Source: JAWKTM01 sp041399085 (GTDB lineage Bacteria > Planctomycetota > Planctomycetia > Pirellulales > Pirellulaceae). From it: a stretch of 62,762 nt of DNA. The stretch lies in the NCBI GenBank assembly GCA_041399085.1, contig JAWKTM010000040.1, forward strand, positions 1-62,762. The letters run 5' to 3'. Numbering within the stretch: position 1 is the stretch's first letter; every line of letters begins with the position of its first letter. Position numbers and translations under genes: made by a program. This document shows, piece by piece, positions 16,728 to 25,800 of the stretch. Under the pieces are notes generated by a model that was not told the origin of the DNA, did not search any database, and was given only the letters and a program-made list of their open reading frames with translations.

Positions 16728-19528
16728 TCAGGGTTTGTCCGGCGAGGCGTGATGGGAGTCGTCATGCTTGTGTGGATGTTGCAGGTGCTTGGGGAGGTGG
16801 TAACCACCGCTGCGACGAAGGCGTGTAGATCGAGAATCTCTTGTTTGGTAAGAATGTTTAGCAGTCCTGACGGCATCGGCGAAATCTTGGAGGCAACTTT
16901 CTCTTCGACGTCTTGGCTTGCAGAATCATCGAGGGTGGTTGGCGTGAGCAGGTTGGTTGCAATGTGATAAGCTTGCTCATCTTCCTTCACGACGACTCCC
17001 GTTACCACGCGACCTTCGGATGTGAGGAACTGGTAGTTTTGAAACTTATCGTGAATCTGCTTGAGGGTTCGAGCATTTGTTGCAATAGGGCCTTGCCTCG
17101 TAACTGCTTGACGGACTGCGCGAGATCGGGTCCCAGGTTGACCCCATGTCCGGCGATCACATGGCATTGATTACAACGGTTTCTTTAGCCAGCAGTCATT
17201 CCGCGAGCGAGCTGTGCGTCGTCTGGTCGCGTGTCCGTCGAAGGAAGATCTTTGAACGCGCATGGTCCATTCGCGAACGATCTTCGGCTGGCTGTCAGCC
17301 ACCAAGCGTTCCGCAGCGGAGATTGGCTGTTCCGGTCACGATCATGATCGTTCAGCGATGAATTCCAGTGGCCGGGGAACGTGCAAACATAGGGATAGAT
17401 GCCAGGTTCCGTCGGCGCGGTAAAGCGAAGCACTTGAATCTGTGTGGGCGGGTCGGACCAATCATACGTGTAGCATGGAGAATAGCTTCGCGTTTCTCTG
17501 GCGGAATGAAGTCGGAGTTGGCGTTGCGGGGTCGCGAGCCATCTCATTGGCAGCCATGCCGACTTCGGCCAACGCACCGGGCTGCACGATGAAGTTGTGA
17601 TCGGTAGCGTCCGGATTCGTAAATACGACCTTGACGGGTTGGCCGGGGCGGACATGGAATTGCTTTGGGTGAACATCATTCGTTCGGGCACGCATGCGAT
17701 GTCGATGCGGGCCAGATCGGCTTGGCGGTCGAACTGCGATTCACTTGCCGTGGGCGGGGGCTCCTTGATCGTTTGGGCTCGGGCCGCCAGCTTCAGCAGG
17801 CGAGTGATGTCATAGTTAGGATTGCCTTCCCAGTAGGGGCGCATGGTCTGTGAGCTAAGCGCGCAGGTGATGGCATGCAGGCGAGATGGCCTTCACGTGG
17901 ATGCTTGAGCACATCCACCATCGCCTCGAACGCGTCCCGCGTGGCGATGTAGGTGGCGGCAATCGCGGCCTCCATGCGGACGGTGGCCGAGTCATCGTTC
18001 GCCGACTGTTTCAGCAGAACTGGTAGATCATCCAGATACGGATGCCAGTATCGAAGCTGCTGTGTGGCGGCGGCTCGCGCGTGGGGATCGTCACAATCCA
18101 AGAGGGACCGAAGTGTTTGTAGCGCCACCGAGCGATCGATGTTCGCGGCAGGCGACGATCCGTGGCCAGCGTGCTTGAGCCACGGCGCCGACGTGACCAT
18201 CGAGTTCCGCGAGTCCAATCCACCGATAAGTCCAGATGGCTTCGAGTTGGTGATGGCGGAATCGCGGATCGTTGGCGTCAAGAGACTGAACCCATGCGTC
18301 CAGTGTTGGTTTTACTTGGGCGAGGCCACGCTCGCGAAGTTCACGCTTGGCCCAGTCGCGAATGCGGTATTCGGGTCGTGTTAGCAGTTTCAATAGTTCC
18401 GGGATGGTCGCGTCGGCGATTTGCGGCGCTTCTCGTAGCGGCTTGTCTTTGGCCGTGATTCGCCAGATTCGCCCGGAGTGACGATCGCGGCGTTCGTCGC
18501 GCAAGGAGTACTGGGCGTGCCCCTTCACGGGGTTATACCAATCACATACATACAAGGCGCCGCGCGGCCCGAACTGGAGATCAACGGGGATGAAACTGAG
18601 ATTCGTCGAGAATATGAGATCGCCTACATACTGCTCTTCATAGCCAAACTCCTTCTCCTTCCATTGGTGGATTTCGACGCGATTGGTCGGTTTGTAGCGC
18701 ACCTTGATAAAGTGGCCTTGGAGTTCATCGGGAAAGGAGCTCCAATCGACAAACTGATGGCCGCAGACGCCCGAGTAAGCTTGCAGGCCCTTCGGGGCGG
18801 GATTCTGTTGGGGATAGGGCGGGTCGAGCGAGTGGAAAGCCGCGGCGTAAACGGGGTGGCTGGCCATATGTTGGCCCCAATCGTCGAAGGTCACTCCCCA
18901 GGGATTGGTGCTGGGATAGGTGCCGAAACTGATCAGGCGATGGGTTCGCGGCTGATAGCGAAACCAGCCGCTGTTTTGTTGTCGAATCGGGCCAGAGGCG
19001 TTTCGACTTGGCTGTGGTGAAAGATCGACTCGCGAAAGATCAAATCGCCGTCCGGGGTCCAGGTCAGATCGTGTAGCGAGTGGTGAGAATCCTCGGTGCC
19101 GAAACCGGTGAGAACGATTTCATGAACGTCCGCGCGGTCGTCGCCGTCGATGTCTTTTAGAATGTGAGACTCGGCTGCTCGGAAACATAAACGCCACCGT
19201 CGCCGAACTCAAAGGATAGGGGTATGTGGAGATCTTCGGCGAACACCGTGGACTTATCCGCACGACCATCGAGATCGGTGTCTTCCAGGATTACCAGCTT
19301 GTCATTGGGCTGCTTTCCCGGATAGACGTGGGGATACGTTGTCGAGCAGCTAACCCAGAGACGTCCGCGCGCGTCCCAACGCATTTGGATGGGGTTGGCG
19401 ATATCGGGGAACTGCTCTTCGCCCGCGAATAGATTCACCTCGAAACGTGGATCAACTTGAAAGGCTTGCCGTTCCTTTTCGGCCGGCAACCATTCGTTGG
19501 CTCCGCGGCTTTGATCGGCTAGAGGCAA
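16728..19528 (-). pseudogene. PVC-type dehydrogenase, HEAT, cupredoxin and haem-binding protein, many frameshifts
   Basis: These fragments continue the SGNH gene directly upstream and together form one planctomycete gene of about 3.8 kb. In order: a beta-propeller dehydrogenase part (ADQSRGANEWLPAEKERQAF, NPIQMRWDARGRLWVSCS; then PTNRVEIHQWKEKEFGYEEQ, GPRGALYVCDWYNPVKGHAQ), a HEAT-like part (ARAAATQQLRYWHPYLDDLP), a cupredoxin-like part (FHVRPGQPVKVVFTNPDATD, EPGIYPYVCTFPGHW) and a C-terminal haem-binding part (YQFLTSEGRVVTGVVVKEDE, VASKISPMPSGLLNILTKQE). Breaks are visible near 19526, 19165, 18970, 18100, 17860, 17650, 17480, 17330 and 17080. The CxxCH haem site is itself disrupted. The likely end is a TGA at 16728. 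No product of full length is possible from this sequence. Confidence 0.82.
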
Positions 19529-20541
19529 GGGTGGATGTTACTATCGTCGACCGTCGCTGCAACCGTTTTGCCTTGGGCCAAGTTCCAGATGCGGCGGTCG
19601 CGGTTCTCGACCATCATGTCGAAGTTGCGCATGGCGGGCAGGAAATCGAGGTAGCCATAGGCTTTGTTGCGTCCGCCGGTGTAGTAGAACGTGTTCAGCG
19701 GCCGGAAGCGGCGAAAGTATTCTCGATTCTTATCGGTGATGGCTTGTCGGAGCGAGTCATTGATCTCGGGCGGTTGTTGTTGAAAGATTTGCTGGAACAG
19801 GGTTTCGGAGAACAACCGGTCTCCTTGTTGAGTGAGATGGATTCCATTGATCGTGAGATCCGTACCGGGGCTGCGCATCGCTTGTTCGGTGGCGGTGTAC
19901 ACATCCGCGAAGCCGATGTGGTGTGTGCTTGCGACCTCTCGCATGACTTCGGAATATAGTTTGATACGAGCGTTGTTGCGGTCGGCTGCCGCGACGCCCG
20001 CGACGTTCTCGTTAGCGATGGGGGACACCAGAATCACGCGCGGAGCGGACCGTCCATTGAAGGCCTGCGAGCGGAGTTGTTCCACGTAGGTTGACAGCTT
20101 CTGGCGGAAGTCGACTAAGCCAGCCGGACCGGCGAACGATTCGTTGAACCCAAAGGCCGCAAAAACCACATCGACGCGTTCGTGCGTCAGGTGTTGAAAC
20201 GTGTCGGCGAAATTGTCGGGACGGGGTTGCAGGTCGATCTGATCGGCCGACCACGCGAGATGGCGCACGACGAGCTCGTGGTCGGGGAACTGCCGGTGCA
20301 GCAGGGCTTCGAATTGTCCGAACAGCTGCGAACGTTCGAACAGCGTATTTCCGATCAGGGCGATGCGGTCGCCTTTGCGCAATTCCAAGGGGAGCGTCGT
20401 GGCGCGCGGCTCGATCGCTTGGGGACGCGGCGCGGTCGCTTCGTAAATGCCGAAACGATCGAACGACTCGTTGTCGAGTGTTTGGGCGGCGAGCGGCGAT
20501 GCGGCCAGTAGGATGGCGATCATCGTGAGGTGTCGTCGCAT
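19519..20541 (-). CDS. SGNH/GDSL-hydrolase-like N-terminal part of a broken PVC dehydrogenase gene
   Basis: This 340-residue open frame has a signal peptide (MRRHLTMIAILLAASPLAAQ) and an SGNH-like fold (LRKGDRIALIGNTLFERSQL, HLAWSADQIDLQP, VVFAAFGFNESFAGPAG, TINGIHLTQQGDRLFSE). Block I reads GNT instead of GDS, so the usual nucleophile is doubtful. It ends in DDSNIHPCL at a TAG. Restoring one C near 19526 would instead give HPLPLADQSRGANEW and run on into the dehydrogenase fragments downstream. In planctomycetes these two parts are commonly one protein, so this is the N-terminus of a broken gene, not a separate one. It is divergent from msrA across 150 bases. Confidence 0.8.
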   Translation of the reverse strand: MRRHLTMIAILLAASPLAAQTLDNESFDRFGIYEATAPRPQAIEPRATTLPLELRKGDRIALIGNTLFERSQLFGQFEALLHRQFPDHELVVRHLAWSADQIDLQPRPDNFADTFQHLTHERVDVVFAAFGFNESFAGPAGLVDFRQKLSTYVEQLRSQAFNGRSAPRVILVSPIANENVAGVAAADRNNARIKLYSEVMREVASTHHIGFADVYTATEQAMRSPGTDLTINGIHLTQQGDRLFSETLFQQIFQQQPPEINDSLRQAITDKNREYFRRFRPLNTFYYTGGRNKAYGYLDFLPAMRNFDMMVENRDRRIWNLAQGKTVAATVDDSNIHPCL

Positions 20542-20691
20542 GGCGGCGAATTCCTTCGTGTTCTAGGCGGAACAGATTACGAGTATTGGACCGGTCGATT
20601 GTAATTCGTCGACCGAGGCGTGGCCGAAAAACGGAGCCATTCTAGAATATCCCGGTGGACGGTCGAAGCATCACGAGCGAGGAGACAACCG

Positions 20692-21285
20692 ATGAGCGCA
20701 GTTCCCAACGATCCGCATCCCACAACTCCGTCACCCGTCGAGAGCGGCAAGTCGGCGTCCCGTGTCGCCACGTTTGGCTCGGGGTGTTTTTGGTGTACCG
20801 AGGGGGTCTTCCAGCAGCTTCGGGGCGTGCATTCGGCCGTGTCGGGCTACAGCGGCGGACAAGTGGAGAACCCGACTTATCAACAGGTGTGTTCCGGCAC
20901 GACGGGTCATGCCGAGGTGGTTCAGGTGACTTACGACCCGAATCTTGTGTCGTTCGCGGAACTATTGGAGGTGTTCTGGAAGACTCACGATCCGACCACA
21001 TTGAATCGGCAGGGGAATGATGTGGGAACTCAGTATCGTTCCGTCGTCTTCTATCATGATGAGGTTCAACGTGATGAGGCGGAGCGATACAAACAGCAGT
21101 TAGATGATAGTCGCGTTTTCGGTTCGCCAATTGTAACTCAGATCGTTCCCTTCGAGCGATTCTTTCGGGCCGAGGAATATCATCAGAACTATTATGAGCA
21201 GAACCCACAACAGCCTTATTGTCAGGCCGTTGTGGGTCCAAAAATTGACAAATTCAAGAAGTCGTTCAGCGATCGGTTGAAGTAG
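20692..21285 (+). CDS. msrA: Peptide-methionine (S)-S-oxide reductase MsrA
   Basis: MsrA repairs oxidised methionine, reducing the S-sulfoxide at the cost of thioredoxin. The catalytic motif GCFWCTEGVFQQLRGV is at residues 31-46 with Cys32 as the expected nucleophile. Other family stretches are SGYSGGQVENPTYQQVCSG, GHAEVVQVTYDP, FWKTHDPTTLNRQGNDVGTQ and FRAEEYHQNYYEQNP. The 197-residue protein starts at an ATG with GAGGAG about eight bases upstream. An N-terminal extension of about 25 residues has no clear signal sequence, so it is probably cytoplasmic. The 3' end overlaps the 3' end of the convergent PQQ-propeller gene by 20 bases. Confidence 0.96.
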   Translation: MSAVPNDPHPTTPSPVESGKSASRVATFGSGCFWCTEGVFQQLRGVHSAVSGYSGGQVENPTYQQVCSGTTGHAEVVQVTYDPNLVSFAELLEVFWKTHDPTTLNRQGNDVGTQYRSVVFYHDEVQRDEAERYKQQLDDSRVFGSPIVTQIVPFERFFRAEEYHQNYYEQNPQQPYCQAVVGPKIDKFKKSFSDRLK

Positions 21286-22555
21286 AACGGCCCAGGCAGT
21301 ACAGCCACTCTTGTCGCTTGTCGCCGTCTTGCTTGGCGACGCGCATGAAAATCTGGCTGTTCGAGAAGACGGGCGTGGCGTAGACATCGTCGCCCAACGA
21401 GTTTTCACCGATAGGCTCGAATTTCTCGGGATTCGCGCGAAAGATGTGAGTCGTCCCGTCTTGGCTCGTCGCAAAGATCGACTGGCCGACGAGAACCGGC
21501 GACGCATTGAATGTACCGCCCAAGCGAGCCTTCCATTGTTCTTTGCCGGTACTGGAATCCCAGCAAATGGCGATTCCGTTATCGGTGACCGTATAAAGAT
21601 GACGATCGTGGACGATCATGGAGGGAACATACGTTTGGACGTCGTTCTGCCAGACGATTTCGCCCGAGCCATCGGCGCGAACTGCCTGTGTGAGTTTCTT
21701 AGGGTAGCCGCCGCTGGCGAATACCAACTGGCCGTCGGTGACAATCGAGCCGACGCACTCGGTTGTGGAACCTTCGATCTCCCAGATCGGTTTGCCCGTG
21801 AGCGGATCGAGGCTGGTAATGTGATCGCAGCCGGCGAGCAATAATTGGTCGCGACTGTCAATTGTTAGGATGGCGGGAGTCGTATAGTTCGGTTGTTTGG
21901 GGCGTGCGTGTTGCCAAACGACGTGGCCATCGCGACGGTCGAGTCCGGCGATCACGCCGCCGGCTTTATTGTCGGCCGCGACGATCACTAAGTTGTGATG
22001 GACGACGGGCGACGAGCCGAACCCTTGATGCGTGATGAACTCGGCCACGCGTGTTTGCCAAAGTTGCTGGCCATCCAGGTCCAGCGCCGTGGTGAACACG
22101 GCGCCTTCGTGCAGAAAGTTCGCGAAAAGCCGCTCGCCGTCCGATGCCACGGTCGCGGACGCTTGCGAGCTTTTCTGATGTCCGCGACGGTCGAACCCGC
22201 CCTGGTGAACATCGACTTTCCAAAGCGGTTTACCGGTCGCGCGGTCGAGCGCCAAGACGCTGCGGGTCTCGAGTTTCTCGTCAGCGGTCGCCAGGAAGAT
22301 GCGATCGCCGATGATCGTGGGCGAAGCGTGGCCACGACCGGGGACGGGCGTTTTCCACACGACGTTTTTCGTTTCGCTCCATTCGAGCGGCGGTTGCTGG
22401 TTGGCTTGGGCCACGCCGTTGTGAGCTGGACCTCGCCACCACGGCCAATCACCCGCCGCAAATTCGGCGGCCGAGATTGAGCGTGACGGGGCGGATAGGG
22501 CGACGCCAATCAGGGCGGCGACAAGGATGCTGGCGATAACTGGTTTGGTCGGCAT
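21266..22555 (-). CDS. Secreted PQQ-like beta-propeller protein
   Basis: The 429-residue protein from the ATG at 22555 has a signal peptide (VIASILVAALIGVALSAPS) and then seven to eight propeller blades of the PQQ/BamB type: WPWWRGPAHNGVAQANQQPP, VLALDRATGKPLWKVD, SLDPLTGKPIWEIEG, CWDSSTGKEQWKARLGG. Such proteins are numerous in planctomycetes and often annotated as BamB-like. No PQQ-dehydrogenase catalytic residues can be assigned, so it is more likely a structural or binding propeller in the periplasm. An in-frame upstream start at 22651 would add a non-signal leader and is rejected. Downstream it overlaps msrA by 20 bases in convergent orientation. Confidence 0.85.
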   Translation of the reverse strand: MPTKPVIASILVAALIGVALSAPSRSISAAEFAAGDWPWWRGPAHNGVAQANQQPPLEWSETKNVVWKTPVPGRGHASPTIIGDRIFLATADEKLETRSVLALDRATGKPLWKVDVHQGGFDRRGHQKSSQASATVASDGERLFANFLHEGAVFTTALDLDGQQLWQTRVAEFITHQGFGSSPVVHHNLVIVAADNKAGGVIAGLDRRDGHVVWQHARPKQPNYTTPAILTIDSRDQLLLAGCDHITSLDPLTGKPIWEIEGSTTECVGSIVTDGQLVFASGGYPKKLTQAVRADGSGEIVWQNDVQTYVPSMIVHDRHLYTVTDNGIAICWDSSTGKEQWKARLGGTFNASPVLVGQSIFATSQDGTTHIFRANPEKFEPIGENSLGDDVYATPVFSNSQIFMRVAKQDGDKRQEWLYCLGRSTSTDR

Positions 22556-22783
22556 GGTGAGTTCCCGTAATCCGTTGGCGGAGGTTGAGGAGTAGAAGTT
22601 CGCGAACCGGCGGGTTGCGGCCGTGGTATCGCCAGCGGCGGAAGCTGGCATCGGTCGGGTTCGCTGGGGTGGCCGAATCGGGTTCGTCGATATTGTAGTT
22701 GGCGGATGTGGCGGCGAGAGGGTTAATTTGCGACTTGTGGTGTTTGGGAATGGGGGTGTGGGTGGTGTTTGGTAAGAGCGCTA

Positions 22784-22800
22784 CTTTCGCGGAGCGAAAG
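22784..22800. repeat. Palindromic repeat CTTTCGC-GGA-GCGAAAG
   Basis: A perfect 7-base inverted repeat with a 3-base loop lies just beyond the 3' end of the giant gene, where it could act as a processing or termination signal. It is followed by GCGACTAT. A partial copy (GGAGCGAAAGGCGACTA) follows at about 22827-22843. The same palindrome occurs twice more at 48014 and 48071. Confidence 0.8.
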
Positions 22801-22840
22801 GCGACTATGGGCGCGACTATGGGTGTGGAGCGAAAGGCGA

Positions 22841-25800
22841 CTAGGGGGCTGAGGCGGATAGCCAGTCTTGTTCGGTGGCGAACAGCGAGTCGAGGTCGTC
22901 GGCGAACTTGCGCGTGTTGGGCGCGAGCGTCTCGGCCATGAGCGACGCGGGGTCCGGGTGGTGCTCGATCCCCAGCGTGTGGCCGATTTCGTGGAGCAAG
23001 ACGGTTAGCAAATCCATGCGAGGTTGCGAAACGTCGTTGTCGAGCCACTGTCCCGCGCGGTCGAACTCCTCGTCGGATTGAGGTGTTGGGTCGACGAACC
23101 AGCCCCACCCGGCCGCGGTCGGATCGATGCGAATCACCGTGTTGGCCGCCTGGCCGAGTGTGAGATTCGCTAGATCGGTGACTTCGTAGGTTAAGGCGTC
23201 GAGTTGTGAATCGGCCCAGGCGGGGTCGAGCGGCGTGCAGACTTGCGGGCCGATCGACTGAGCTTCGAGTAGCGTTCGCCAGCGATCCACGGCGGCTGCG
23301 AAGACGGGCGCCACTTCGGCGCTGGAGATTGTCGCCGCCGCAGTCGCGGCCGGTGGTTCGGCGGCGGCTCGGAGCGACGGCTCGATGCTCAGGCCGGCTT
23401 GCACGTTGACCAGCGAGAAGAACACGTTGCTGTCGGCATCGCCGTCGTTGACGACGATCTGAACTTGGCGGCGGCCTTCGGTTGGGGAGAGCGCCGTGTT
23501 GTTATAAGTCAGGGTGCGCAGTACTTGCTGATAATTGGCGGTGGTGTCTTGCCCGGACAGCGTCAAAATTCGTGTGGCGGCGTTGTAACTCGCGCCGATG
23601 GACGTGCCGCTGGTGTTCACGGCGAGCGACTCGGCCGATCCATCCGGCGTGGTCGACAGCGTTACCGTCGCCGATTCCAGATGCGAGTCGTCCGAATCGG
23701 AAATGTTAGGTAGATCGTGATCGTCGACGATGTTTTCCGCGAAGCCGGAGACGAAGGTGGACGACGTTCCGCTGAGCGTGAAAATGGCAAACGCGTGTTC
23801 AAACTGGCCGGTCGCATAAACATTTCGGCCGTCGGGGCTGACGCTGACGTGGTCGGCTCCGTCGAGCCCGTCGACTCCGTTGACGCCGTCGGATTCGGTG
23901 TCGAGAAGCGTCAACGTGCCAGTTAGCGGATCGCGGCTCGCAAGACGAATCCGGTCATTGAAGACCGTGGCGACGACCCACAGATCTCGGCCGGGAACTT
24001 CGGCCACGCTGCGTACTCCCGAAAGCTCGACCGACGTATGGCGGGCCACGAATGTCAGTTGTCCGGTCGACGCATTGCGGCTGAACTGGGTGACGCCATC
24101 GAAGATGCTGGCCACGTATACATCGCGGCCGTCGGCGGAAACGGTCACTCCCACGGCGTTGCCCAGGGCGTCGACAACATCGACTCCTTCGAGCAGCACT
24201 TGGCGAAACAGCAACTCGCTGGTACCGCCGTTGATTGAAAACGTGGCGATTGAATCGTCGCCGGTCGTTACCGCGTAGGCATACCGGCTGTCGGGGCTGA
24301 TCGCCACGCCGAACACGGCGCCCAGACCATTGACGCCGCCCGAGTTGTCGGTCAACACGCTGACCTGGGTCAGTTTGCCGTCCGACGGATTGCGGCGGAA
24401 GGAGACGATCGAATTGATGCCGGTCACGGCCACCACGGTTTCGCCGTTGGGCGAGACGGCGATGCCTCGCGCGCCGCCGATCGCGGTCGCTTGAATCCGC
24501 GTCAGAGCGCCGGTCGTCGTGTTTCGCGAGTAGACAATCACGCCGTTGCCTTCGCCCACGTAGACCTGCGCCCCATCGGGACTGATGGCCACCGACTCGG
24601 CGAAGATCATGCTTCCCTGGGCTTCGACAAACGTCAGTTCGCCGGTGATCGGATCGCGCGCGAAGACGTTGACATGATCGTCTCCGCCGGCCACCACATA
24701 CACATGCTTGCCGTCGGGGCTGACCACGCTGGCTTCGGGCGAGGCCATCGTGGTGATGCCATTCGTTTCATCACGGATGAAGTCGACGAAGTTCAAGTTC
24801 GACGCGACGACGGGCGCGGCGTTAGGCGGCACGGCCTGCATCGAAACTAGCGCGGAGAACACGTTGCTGTCGTCTTGCTGGTCGTTCACCACGACTTCGA
24901 TCAAGCGTCGCGTGTCGTCGATTGGCGACGCGAGGTTGTTGTACGTCAGCGACTCGAGCACCTGCAGGTAGTTGGCGTGGGTATCGACGCCGGTCAGCGT
25001 CAAGACACCGGTGCCCGCGTCGTAGTTGGCGGTGATGTTCGTGCCGCTGACATCGACCGAAAGCAGTTCCGCGCTGCCATCGGGACGGTTCGTGATGGTG
25101 ATGGTGGCCGAGCCGAGGTGCGTGTGATCGGGATCGGTGATGATCGGTGGATCCAGTTGATCGAGCACGGCGACGGGGCCTCCGTTTTCGACGAACGTTG
25201 CTCGCGTTCCAGCCAGCGTGAAGACGGCGAAGGCATGTTCGAGCTGACCGGTCGCATAGACGTTTCGGCCATCGGGGCTGACGCTGACGTGGTCGGCGCC
25301 GTCCAATCCCTCGACGCCGCCTACGCCATCGGTTTCCGTGTCGAGCAGCGTCAGCGCGCCGGTGTTTGGATCGCGGCTGGCCAGGCGAATGCGGTCGTTG
25401 AAGAACGTGGCGAGAACCCACAAGTCGCGGCCCGGCACTTCGGCCACGCTGCGAACGCCGGAGAGTTCGACGGACGTATGGCGGGTCACGAACGTCAGCA
25501 GGCCGGTGGCCACGTCGCGGCTGAACTGAGTGACACCGTCGAACACGCTGGCAACATACAGGTCGCGGCCATCGGCGGAGACCGTCACTCCCACGGCGTT
25601 GCCCAAACCGTCGGCGACATCAACTCCGTCGAGCAGCACCTCGCGGAATGTCAATTGACTGGTGTCGGCGTCGATCTCGAACGTCGCGATCGAATCGTCG
25701 CCGGTTGTGACCGCGTAGGCGAACCGGCTATCGGGGCTGATCGCCACGCCGAACACGGCGTCCAGGCCGTTGACGCCGCCCGAGTTGTCGGACAACACGT

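Noticed and set aside
16535..17167. 210-codon minus-strand frame as a separate protein
   Set aside because: Its middle (SEGRVVTGVVVKEDE, MPSGLLNILTKQE) is the haem-binding end of the PVC gene; both ends are out-of-frame nonsense, and the 3' part lies over mnhG.
19157..19528. 123-codon frame as a separate gene
   Set aside because: It begins exactly where the SGNH frame breaks and continues its protein; it is one fragment of the broken dehydrogenase gene.
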